Below, in pieces: positions 46,969 to 55,102 of a stretch of DNA of 64,000 nucleotides. Both the position numbers and the translations under genes were made by a program. Source of the stretch: Tritrichomonas musculus (Eukaryota; Parabasalia; Tritrichomonadida; Tritrichomonadidae); assembly GCA_039105265.1 (NCBI GenBank), contig JAPFFF010000017.1, forward strand, positions 2,790,001 to 2,854,000. Direction: 5' to 3'. Numbering within the stretch: the stretch's first letter is position 1; every line of letters starts with the position of its first letter. The notes under the pieces were generated by a model, which saw only the letters and a list, made by a program, of their open reading frames with translations, was not told where the DNA came from and did no database searches.

Positions 46969-49900
46969 TTAATGGTTTTCAATGAAATAGCTTGATGCAT
47001 TCATTCCGTAAATGTAGGGACAACAACACTGATTCGATAACACTAACATTTTTGAATGTGCTGCTGTTAAAGCATTTTTGATAACAGTTATTTTACTCAT
47101 CAGTTGTGAATTTAATTGAAGGTTTATATTCTTTCCTTTCATTACTGATTGCTTATCAATGACATTTTTGTAATCACTTGATTTGATGTTGTTCTTCTTC
47201 AATGATATACCTTTGAGCTTTAATGAAATTGTTTTGTCATCACTCCAAATCGTATAACATTTAGCGCATAAAGCAACCTGACTTGCTCCGAACTTTTCTA
47301 CACAACAACCGAGAATCTTTTTCTCATCATATACATCATTGATTGCAGGGTTTGGCATAAAGCTATAAATGTGTTTATCATAAAATGTTTTGTCTTTGAT
47401 GACGTAATCAAACAACTGGTCTAACGGAACATTCATATTTCCTGCAATTGACATGTACAGGCTGTCTGTATCGACCGAGTTAAAATGAATCTTATTCATG
47501 TCAATACATTTGTAAAGAAAGTCATAAAGGAAAGTCAAATACCAGTATTTCGCATTGTCTAATGTCCAGAATGATTCCTGAAGACATGTATTACATTTGA
47601 ATGAATGAGGTTGTGATTGTATCAAATAACAATCATTTGACAATTTACAACCATTGCGATAAGTATCGGATGCAATCAATTGAAAGGCTTTATTTTTATC
47701 AACAATTCTGACTTTGTTGAAGTTCTCTGAATTCATTCCGTCATAACCGTAAGATCCGTTCATGCTAATCTTATAGAACTTTTCGTTACAAACTTCGTTT
47801 GCAAGGCTGCCGTTAGCAGCTTTTCCTGACAATATATCTTGACGCTTCTTCATAAACTCGCAAACAAATTGATTAAAACCGTCATGAGCTTCATATAAAC
47901 TTAAGCTCTTAATGTCATCAATGATAAGTCCGTGATCAATTAAAAACCATAAATAATAATTCGAGAACGTCATAAAAGTTCCGCATGTATCAAGCAACAT
48001 TGTCAGCTTTCTTGTTTCTTTATCGACTGAATTCAGTTTATTGTCTTTCATGTATTTGTACATATAACTTCCTATCGTTTGTTCATCATTCATTATATTG
48101 ATGTTTCTAAACACAGGAGGGAAATTAATCAAATCATTAATTTTATTTTTCGGACATCTCAATTTGACTTCAGCTTTGAATATAAACTCAGGGTTTGCAT
48201 CAAATCGCTTCTTTGATTGAATGATATTCATTGCAGTATTAAGAACCTTTTCATTCTTGTTTCCATCTTCATCATAAACATCAAATCGTTTTATAAATGA
48301 ACCAGGCATGTACATGATTCCTCCGTGATAAGGATTAAATGAATGTTTTACTGAACTGAATGATGAAGGATACAATGAATTGAAATCAATTCCCGCTACA
48401 TGTGAGACTATGTTTGAAGTGTCATAGCTAATGATTCTGTCATTAACGACATCATATTTGAGTTTATTGATTAATGTTTGACCTCTAATGTTCACTCGAT
48501 GAAGTACATTTGATAATCCTCCCGTTATGTTCTCTCTCAAGTTGTAGTATTCTTTTTCATCAGTTATGAGTGTAGGGAGGTGATGGAGCTTGCAGAATTT
48601 CTTCAATTGTATTTTGGTTCTTGTTATCTTATCATCATCTCTTTGTCTCAAACGATTACATTCAGCACAAGCAAGTAAACAGTTATCAATCTGATGTCCT
48701 TTGTTGTTATCTATTCTGTCAAGTGTCGGTTTGTTGTTGTAAGTAAAGTGTTCACCACATAAATGACATTTACCTGTTTCATTTGATTCATACAATTTCA
48801 TGAATGCTTCGAAATCCTTTTCACTAACACATTTTGAAATATCTCGTTGATTTTGGTTCGTTTGAAGCGATGAATCGCCTTTTTGTGAGCAAAAATTATG
48901 TTTCATGTCTTGCTTTCGATAATTATCACATTTATTTAACCACCATTTCATTGTTGGCTTAAATGTATTCATCTTGTTTATGGTTTCATAGTCGTTCTTC
49001 GGGTTGAAATCTTTGTAAGCAAGAGCATATTTGATACATGAAGCATTCTTTGATAACGAAAGATTGCTAATCAAATCAACTTTATATTCAGCATTCATTT
49101 GAATAAGGTTGTCAATAGGTTTAATCATCATTTCAACATCATTGTCATTGTATGATAACAAATAATCCCAACGTGTTGCAAACCTCTTTGAATCAATCAA
49201 ATACTCTTCATAATCAGCTTTTGTTAATGGATTCTTTTGATTGAGATAACTGTAGAAGTCTTCATATTTGAATGGTTCACTCTTTGATAACACTTCATTA
49301 TAATTATCACTGTTGATTGCTTCATAAGGAAAGACACCTTTCGAACTGTTAGATATACCTCCGAAATCGATTCCAAACTGTTTGAGTGTTCCTCCGGCAA
49401 CAAATGCTTGTGCGTCAATGAATCGTAATCGAATAGGGTACTTTGATGATTTCAATATGAATTGTTTCAGTGATGTAGCTGTTCCAATCATTCCGCTATC
49501 GATAGACCAATGATTTTTAATCAATTGCTCTTTGAATAAGTTTGAATCAAATCGTGATGAATTAAAACCGAACACTGTTATCGTTTTCAATGATGTATCT
49601 ATTTTATTGAGTTCTTCTTCCGATTTATCTTTAATGAATGATTTTAAATGATTCAATTTATCAGCATACACATCACAGCCAACAACAAATAACCAGTCAA
49701 TCCAATTAGCTATGAATTCATTTGTTCGTATATCAAAGTTCTTTGTTATCAAACCTTTATCAAGTTTCACACATGATGAAACACTCAAAGGAATCAATCG
49801 AGAATTGATAACTGATTTATCACTGACTTTCTTTTCAATCTTTTGCTCCATTGTTTCAAAATCATAAGTGATATAATGCTTTGTTGGCTTCCATTCAAGT

Positions 49901-51576
49901 TCATATGAAAGACAATACAAATAAACAGGATTGTTTAAAATGTGTGGACAATATGGTAAAGCTTCTCGTGAAGGAATGAAATCCTTTTTGAATTTACCTC
50001 CTAGCTTCTCACATTTATCTACATGTCTGTTGAATCTATCCATGTGTTCATGTCCTTTATGAATGTATGAACCACATTGCGGGCATATATGAATGTTTGT
50101 TAATGCTTCAGCATCAATGATGTACATGATGTGAAGTATCTTATCCTTTGAATACAACAGAGCTGAAAACGTTTTGTTTGATTCGTCTGTGTTATGCCAT
50201 TGGTCTTGTAAATCGAAAAAGCCTTTTTTATCTGTTTCAGTTTGGTTGTATTCATAGATGTTGACATTAATGTTATGCTTCTTCGCTGATTCTTTCATTT
50301 CTTCAATCGTGATACCTTTGAATGAGTTTATTAATTGTTTTGCTGCTTTTGTAGGTTTCTTTGTATAACTCAAACCGTGTTCATCACATAATATTTTCTT
50401 TGCTGCTGCTGTTCTGTTGGAGATTGTGAACGGTCTTTTCATTAATTCTTTATTCAAACAGCAAGCAAGGAAACGATACCAACACAAACAATCATCAACG
50501 TTATCAATAATGATATATTTATTTTTAATGAATTCTTTTGGTAAATCATCAATCTTTCCTGTTATCTTAACAACTCGTGAGATTGTAAATGAAACACTCC
50601 AAACGATACATAATTTGATGTTTGAAGCAGTGGTTTCATATTCATGTATTTTTGATTCAACATACAGTTTAACTTTATCAATATCTTTATTCTCTCTGAC
50701 TATTATCGGAATTGATGATTTATAGTTTTTCCATTTGATTTCACTTGCTTCATATGTATATCTTTCACTTTCATTCTTTGGCGGAATCTCAAATATGCCT
50801 GTCAATTGAAAATATATTTTGAACGGTTTCACTTCTTGTTTAAATACAGTTTCAGTCAAATATTCATTAATGCTTTCAATTGATGATACACCGTTTTTGT
50901 AATATATTTTAATCGGTTCTTTACTGTCTTCATCTAATCGTTCAACCTTTTCACTATCGTTCGGGAACTGATCAATAAAATGACTGCAAGCTTCTACTGC
51001 TTCATCAAAGTTCTCAGGTTCATTGATTATGAAATATGAATTATGTTTTGAATGAACACCTTTATAGCTAAACTTTTTGAGATATTCAATTAATTCAGCA
51101 TTTTCATTGTTAAATCGAATGTCTTCATATCGTTGAGGCTGTTTGTTTGTCTTTGGCGGTAATGGTCTTAATAATATATTTTCAGATTTAATTAATTGAA
51201 GGGCTTTGTTTAGAGCATCATGAGCTATTTTAATATTGGCCTCGATTTGTTTTTGTTTTAGTTTTTGTTCATCATTTTGTTCTTCTTCTTCAAATTGTTC
51301 CTCTTCCTCCTCCTCTTCTTCTGGTTCTTCTGCTTCTCTTTTCATTCTGTTGACGAAAGCTAATATTGTTGTATCATTGATTCTATCACCTTCATGTTCT
51401 CTAAAACCGAATGAAGTTAGATAGTTTTCTAAGATTGACTTGAAATGTTTAACATCATAGTCAGAAGGTTTAGATGTTGATAAGCGAGGTTTTAATTGAA
51501 GTTCATTATTGATATACCTGATTTGTTCAATAACAAATGATTTGGTATCTTTTTGATAGTAATAACGAGAACTCAT
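46969..51576 (-). CDS. Protein-primed DNA polymerase B, full length, 1535 aa (A4)
   Basis: Replicates the linear element from its protein-capped ends. Order: acidic run (about 80-105); OTU-like core (CLCWYRFLACCL about 365; HIMYI about 482); zinc-finger-like CPQCGSYIHKG...H.DKC (about 497-525); exonuclease I TYDFETMEQ (about 570), II FGFNSSRFDSNLF (about 670), III-like YNDNDVEMM (about 808). Then an HNH-like CHLCGEHF...LDRIDNNKGH...CAECNRLRQRDD (about 929-965); motif A GIDFNSLYPSSF (about 1067); motif B KFYKISMNGSYGYDG (about 1268); motif C SVDTDSLYMSI (about 1368); KLKGISLKKNN. Two in-frame hairpin inserts (H8, H9) add residues that the D copy lacks. Leader tcataaATG. Confidence 0.92.
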   Translation of the reverse strand: MSSRYYYQKDTKSFVIEQIRYINNELQLKPRLSTSKPSDYDVKHFKSILENYLTSFGFREHEGDRINDTTILAFVNRMKREAEEPEEEEEEEEQFEEEEQNDEQKLKQKQIEANIKIAHDALNKALQLIKSENILLRPLPPKTNKQPQRYEDIRFNNENAELIEYLKKFSYKGVHSKHNSYFIINEPENFDEAVEACSHFIDQFPNDSEKVERLDEDSKEPIKIYYKNGVSSIESINEYLTETVFKQEVKPFKIYFQLTGIFEIPPKNESERYTYEASEIKWKNYKSSIPIIVRENKDIDKVKLYVESKIHEYETTASNIKLCIVWSVSFTISRVVKITGKIDDLPKEFIKNKYIIIDNVDDCLCWYRFLACCLNKELMKRPFTISNRTAAAKKILCDEHGLSYTKKPTKAAKQLINSFKGITIEEMKESAKKHNINVNIYEYNQTETDKKGFFDLQDQWHNTDESNKTFSALLYSKDKILHIMYIIDAEALTNIHICPQCGSYIHKGHEHMDRFNRHVDKCEKLGGKFKKDFIPSREALPYCPHILNNPVYLYCLSYELEWKPTKHYITYDFETMEQKIEKKVSDKSVINSRLIPLSVSSCVKLDKGLITKNFDIRTNEFIANWIDWLFVVGCDVYADKLNHLKSFIKDKSEEELNKIDTSLKTITVFGFNSSRFDSNLFKEQLIKNHWSIDSGMIGTATSLKQFILKSSKYPIRLRFIDAQAFVAGGTLKQFGIDFGGISNSSKGVFPYEAINSDNYNEVLSKSEPFKYEDFYSYLNQKNPLTKADYEEYLIDSKRFATRWDYLLSYNDNDVEMMIKPIDNLIQMNAEYKVDLISNLSLSKNASCIKYALAYKDFNPKNDYETINKMNTFKPTMKWWLNKCDNYRKQDMKHNFCSQKGDSSLQTNQNQRDISKCVSEKDFEAFMKLYESNETGKCHLCGEHFTYNNKPTLDRIDNNKGHQIDNCLLACAECNRLRQRDDDKITRTKIQLKKFCKLHHLPTLITDEKEYYNLRENITGGLSNVLHRVNIRGQTLINKLKYDVVNDRIISYDTSNIVSHVAGIDFNSLYPSSFSSVKHSFNPYHGGIMYMPGSFIKRFDVYDEDGNKNEKVLNTAMNIIQSKKRFDANPEFIFKAEVKLRCPKNKINDLINFPPVFRNINIMNDEQTIGSYMYKYMKDNKLNSVDKETRKLTMLLDTCGTFMTFSNYYLWFLIDHGLIIDDIKSLSLYEAHDGFNQFVCEFMKKRQDILSGKAANGSLANEVCNEKFYKISMNGSYGYDGMNSENFNKVRIVDKNKAFQLIASDTYRNGCKLSNDCYLIQSQPHSFKCNTCLQESFWTLDNAKYWYLTFLYDFLYKCIDMNKIHFNSVDTDSLYMSIAGNMNVPLDQLFDYVIKDKTFYDKHIYSFMPNPAINDVYDEKKILGCCVEKFGASQVALCAKCYTIWSDDKTISLKLKGISLKKNNIKSSDYKNVIDKQSVMKGKNINLQLNSQLMSKITVIKNALTAAHSKMLVLSNQCCCPYIYGMNASSYFIENH
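47789..47820. repeat. In-frame double hairpin H9 in the polymerase gene
   Basis: CAAAC-TTC-GTTTG (47789-47801) and GCTGC-CGTTA-GCAGC (47806-47820). They account for the extra residues between GK and NEKFYKISM compared with the D polymerase. Confidence 0.7.
48867..48895. repeat. Diverged in-frame double hairpin H8 in the polymerase gene
   Basis: GCGAT-GA-ATCGC, then CTTTTTGTGAGCAAAAA. The second half looks like a decayed form of the CTTTTGC-GAA-GCAAAA arm of H1/H2. It encodes about ten residues before the HNH-like segment that the D copy lacks. Confidence 0.55.
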
Positions 51577-51669
51577 TTATGATATAATTAAAAAATCAAA
51601 TTATTTGAATTTTGAAAAAATGTTAAATCAAAAAATAAAAAAATAATTAGAGTTTTTTATTTCATTGAA

Positions 51670-52077
51670 ATGTCTGAGTTAAGAGAAATAATAAAACACA
51701 TTGAAGAAATACATCATTTGTTAACAATATTAATTGCTAAATCAGATGATAATGAAGGTTCATTTGACAATGACAATAATGATTCATCAGATGAAGAGAA
51801 TCAAATAAAAGATGATAAACCAAAACGAGCTTTATTCAATTCATCAAAGTTCTTGAACGCTCATGACCGTGAATTAGTTATACAGTTCCTTGATGATGAA
51901 CGAATGAAAGAAATAATGAAACTACCACAACATAAACAAGCATCATTTGCAAAACAATTGATTCAAAAGCATTTAAATATAAATATAACATCATACATGA
52001 TTAACAGGATTCTCACATTCAAAAGGCAAAAGACGCATGACAATGAAGATGACAATGATAATAAAAAGAGCTATTAA
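51670..52077 (+). CDS. Small 'NSSK' family protein, 135 aa (A4)
   Basis: Helical N-terminus (SELREIIKHIEEIHHLLTIL), acidic linker, then ALFNSSKFLNAHDRELVIQF and IQKHLNINITSYMINRIL. It lacks the H1 insert and the Asn tract of the A2 copy. Divergent from the polymerase gene, 93 bp apart; leader tttcattgaaATG fits a TCAYT initiator. Confidence 0.75.
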   Translation: MSELREIIKHIEEIHHLLTILIAKSDDNEGSFDNDNNDSSDEENQIKDDKPKRALFNSSKFLNAHDRELVIQFLDDERMKEIMKLPQHKQASFAKQLIQKHLNINITSYMINRILTFKRQKTHDNEDDNDNKKSY

Positions 52078-52150
52078 AAGGGGTAATTTTAACCTTCAAT
52101 TGAAATCAAATAAATGACTTATATTTTAGGTATCAGTCATCAAAAATCAT
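52060..52150. repeat. Intergenic repeat R1, copy 5 (inverted)
   Basis: aaaagagctattaaaagggg, aattttaaccttcaattgaa, then tgacttatattttaggtatcagtc like copy 4. It lies where A2 has unrelated sequence. Confidence 0.65.
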
Positions 52151-52157
52151 TTTGAAG

Positions 52158-52168
52158 TTTTATTTTTG
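52158..52168 (+). promoter_or_regulatory. T-rich start-proximal motif (A4, 81-aa gene)
   Basis: TTTTATTTTTG, 6 bp before ATG 52175, as in A2. Confidence 0.4.
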
Positions 52169-52174
52169 GTTTAA

Positions 52175-52420
52175 ATGAATAGTGCCATTAATGGTTTGAG
52201 TTGTGATACATCATCTTTACACGCTCAGTTTAGAAGGGTAAAGGATAAGATATTTGATAAATGTATGAATTCTGAAGATGACGCATTAAACGGAACTTTT
52301 GATAAGATGATTCACATACTGTCGATATATAAACAGCTATTTAATGATATTGAATCAATTAAGATACAATTAAGAACCATTGATGAACGTATTAAATCAG
52401 CTGAACAAATGACTTTATAA
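52175..52420 (+). CDS. 81-aa Maverick protein (A4)
   Basis: Same length as the A2 copy with scattered conservative changes. Its last 21 codons match the fragment at 3-68. Confidence 0.75.
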   Translation: MNSAINGLSCDTSSLHAQFRRVKDKIFDKCMNSEDDALNGTFDKMIHILSIYKQLFNDIESIKIQLRTIDERIKSAEQMTL

Positions 52421-52484
52421 ATGAATCATTGAATGGCTCATCATTAATGTTGTTTTATTTTTACCTAAAACGAATAACTTAAAT

Positions 52485-53054
52485 ATGAATAAAGCACGTA
52501 TTCTATCATCAGAAAACGATGCATCAGTTAAGCAGGAACAATCAACCAGTATTAATATAAACATCAAACCAAAGCAACCACAACCAGTTGAATATCCATC
52601 AGTTCAACCATTACCACAAACATCTCAAGCCACAAATTTTACTATACCTCAGATGAGTGGAGTATATCAATCACAGCTTCCAACAAACAACGTTTCACTA
52701 GAAAGAGGTATAAGTGATATAGGTGCTGATATAACAGAACTTGAAGCCAGAAACAAATTCCTTGAGATATTGTTATCAATCTATGAAACAAATCCGATAA
52801 AAGTCAATGATTTATTGATTTGTCATTCAAATACATTAATGGAACTCATCAAATTACTAACACAAGCAGATAAAGTTGAATTGATTGTCAATGATGATTG
52901 TGCGTGTAATGGTTGTGTTTCTCGTTCCAAATATCTTTTGATTGATAGGATATTGGTGTACAAAAATAATGAATCAAATGACTTGAAATACAAATATAAT
53001 AGCATTTATACCGAACTCATTAGACACAACATTTCATTAAAAACATGTATTTAA
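52485..53054 (+). CDS. 189-aa conserved Maverick protein (A4)
   Basis: Nearly identical to the A1 copy; Cys cluster CACNGC. Start matches the common MNKARILSSE. Confidence 0.8.
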   Translation: MNKARILSSENDASVKQEQSTSININIKPKQPQPVEYPSVQPLPQTSQATNFTIPQMSGVYQSQLPTNNVSLERGISDIGADITELEARNKFLEILLSIYETNPIKVNDLLICHSNTLMELIKLLTQADKVELIVNDDCACNGCVSRSKYLLIDRILVYKNNESNDLKYKYNSIYTELIRHNISLKTCI

Positions 53055-53064
53055 AAACTAATAA

Positions 53065-53196
53065 ATGATATATGAAATATTAGTTGTTTCATTATTAACA
53101 GGTTTATTTTTAGTGAAGATTGTTGAAGTATCATTAATGATGCCTGACAAAGAACCAGAACTCAGTGAAGAGATAAGAACAAAAATGTATTCATGA
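53065..53196 (+). CDS. 43-aa single-pass membrane protein (A4)
   Basis: Same as the A1 copy with one change in the middle (SLMMPDKEPE). Placed between the 189-aa gene and the ATPase, 24 bp before the latter. Confidence 0.72.
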   Translation: MIYEILVVSLLTGLFLVKIVEVSLMMPDKEPELSEEIRTKMYS

Positions 53197-53220
53197 AGAG
53201 CTTTAACGAAAACTAAAGAA

Positions 53221-54165
53221 ATGAAAGGTTTCATGAAACCGACGCACTTTAATTATAAAGAGATTTTATTCTCTGATAGCTCTGATTATGATGATGACCG
53301 AATGAGTTTTGCATTTGAATATGAATCATTCAAGCCGACAGTTAATGAAAAGACATTTAACATTGATGATGAGATGAACAAAGCTTATCAACGCAATGAA
53401 TCAAAAATAAAGAATGAATCAATCAGACCGATCGCGAAAGGAATCTATGCACATTACAATTCATTGAACATACTTGTCGGAAATCAAGGAAGAGGAAAGA
53501 GCCATGTCGTTTTAAGAGATATCATTCAAATGTCAAGATTAAAGAACTCTGACTTTCATTTAATCGTTTATATATCTAAGAGCGGAACAATCAATGATGC
53601 TACATTTATTGCTCAACGTGAATTGATACAACTTCCGATCAAAGTCATTAGTGATTCAAACGCTGAAGAATATCTTAAACAACTTGATTTATATAAAGAA
53701 TTGTATGATAAATATTGTTCGACTCCAAAAATAGTAATAAAAGGGACGGAGTCACCTTTTGCGAAGCAAAATGAAAAGACCTTAAACGATATGTTTGAGT
53801 TTCTTCATATCGATAAGCTAGGTAAACCGAATAAACCGTTAAACACAATCATTCTTTGTGAAGATGCGAGCCGTTCATTAATTTTAAAGACTGATTACTT
53901 TACAAATTATGTTTCACAACTTCGACATAAACACTCAATCGTATATATTAATATTCAGTTCTTCAAAGCAATCAAAACTGATTACAAGAATAACGCGACA
54001 TCATTCTTTATCTTTAGTGGTTATTCTCGTCAAAAGTTGAGTTATGTATATCATCAAGTTCCGATTCCGATTGAGTTTGAACATTTATGGCAAAAATATA
54101 AAGACTTATCAGGTCATCAATTCGTGTTGGTCAATACGAGAACAAACACAATTGAGATTCATTAA
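53221..54165 (+). CDS. Packaging ATPase with in-frame insert (A4), 314 aa
   Basis: Walker A GNQGRGKSH and TIILCEDAS as in A1. It has 10 extra residues (KGTESPFAKQ, about residues 177-187) from hairpin insert H2, placed between the two Walker motifs where the others read V I (N/D) EKK. Convergent with the 151-aa gene, 4-bp overlap. Confidence 0.87.
   Translation: MKGFMKPTHFNYKEILFSDSSDYDDDRMSFAFEYESFKPTVNEKTFNIDDEMNKAYQRNESKIKNESIRPIAKGIYAHYNSLNILVGNQGRGKSHVVLRDIIQMSRLKNSDFHLIVYISKSGTINDATFIAQRELIQLPIKVISDSNAEEYLKQLDLYKELYDKYCSTPKIVIKGTESPFAKQNEKTLNDMFEFLHIDKLGKPNKPLNTIILCEDASRSLILKTDYFTNYVSQLRHKHSIVYINIQFFKAIKTDYKNNATSFFIFSGYSRQKLSYVYHQVPIPIEFEHLWQKYKDLSGHQFVLVNTRTNTIEIH
53742..53771. repeat. 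In-frame double hairpin H2
   Basis: An imperfect GGGAC-GGA-GTCAC stem plus a perfect TTTTGC-GAA-GCAAAA, giving a 30-bp gain against the A1 and A2 ATPase genes. The same two-arm design and nearly the same peptide (SPFAKQN) occur in H1, in an unrelated gene. Confidence 0.8.
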
Positions 54166-54617
54166 TCTAATACAATTTGTTGTTGAACACCTACAAACAG
54201 ACGAGGCGTATTGATATTATATTTTTGTCTCATCTGTTCGATGAGTTCCTTTGTTTTCTTATCATTAACTTTCCTGATACTGTAATTATAATACTTGTAA
54301 TCTTTAAATGATTGTTCTTCATTTGAGCCTTCAGCGAAGAACTCAAGTGAATTCGTTGATATTCTTCTTCTGACATTTGATGTAAGTGTTATATATTCTC
54401 TCCCGAGTTCAACAATCTTATCATAATATAATCGTTTGAATTCATTCTCTTTGTTCTTCAATGATATGTACAACACTTTAGCTTTATATGCAGCCTTTCC
54501 ACAAGGTATTGGATATCTATCACACAGAATTGAGAAATCACATTGTTTAAACTTCTCTGATTCATCCAACATTTCAATAAGTGAATTAATGTAATCATAA
54601 ACTTTTGGTGTTGACAT
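54162..54617 (-). CDS. 151-aa conserved Maverick protein (A4)
   Basis: Near-identical to the A1 copy. Last gene before the right TIR. Confidence 0.8.
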   Translation of the reverse strand: MSTPKVYDYINSLIEMLDESEKFKQCDFSILCDRYPIPCGKAAYKAKVLYISLKNKENEFKRLYYDKIVELGREYITLTSNVRRRISTNSLEFFAEGSNEEQSFKDYKYYNYSIRKVNDKKTKELIEQMRQKYNINTPRLFVGVQQQIVLD

Positions 54618-54688
54618 ATCTTTAGAGTGAAATTAAAAAACAAAAAACAAAAATAAAAACGTCATTGAAGACACTTCAGATATCTTTT

Positions 54689-55096
54689 TAATAAATGAGT
54701 TCTTCAAGTTCAGCAATTAATTGTTCAGTACCGTTGAATTTCTTTAGTTGTTTAATAAAGTGATTTATCTCTTTTAGTACTTCATCTATGATATCATCAT
54801 TATCGTAGTCATTTAATGAATGTCATTTAATTGTTCGGCTTGGTTTGACATTATAAATTGCTGATAAAAAAATAAAAAATTTTTGAAAGTTCGATTTTTT
54901 GAGTTGTGTTATTTTTGGTCATTAGTCGTGTTGACGGCGGGCTTTAGCCTGACGGAAACCGACTGATATATACTACTAAACAAGTTCAAAGATGTAAATT
55001 CAAAAGTGTCTACCGTCAACTTAAAATATGTATTTTAACCCTACCCCTTTTGATACCCCTTTTTTATCACCTGCTCAGCCGGTCCCTATATTCTCT
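54689..55096. repeat. A4 right TIR, 408 bp
   Basis: Reverse complement of 33335-33742, including the 91-bp mini-element (54930-55020). Confidence 0.9.
54930..55020. repeat. 91-bp mini-element with 8-bp inverted ends (A4 right)
   Basis: GTTGACGG at 54930-54937 and CCGTCAAC at 55013-55020; same sequence as in the left TIR. Confidence 0.7.
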
Positions 55097-55102
55097 AAGG
55101 TA
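55097..55102. repeat. Target-site duplication of A4, right copy
   Basis: aaggta, matching 33329-33334. Confidence 0.9.

Larger units (their letters stand above)
33335..55096. mobile_element. Maverick A4, complete element (21,762 bp)
   Basis: The one element with both ends in view. TIRs of 408 bp (33335-33742 and 54689-55096) start AGAGAATATAGGGACCGG and appear identical or nearly so by eye. A 6-bp duplication flanks it. About 20 genes include MCP, integrase, polymerase, ATPase and fibre. It looks whole and young. It lies inside the fibre gene of D. Confidence 0.92.

Noticed and set aside
48690-48790. Intein or homing intron in the polymerase
   Set aside because: No splice-junction residues or block structure of an intein are visible, and the segment is short and present in both lineages at the same place; a built-in domain fits better.
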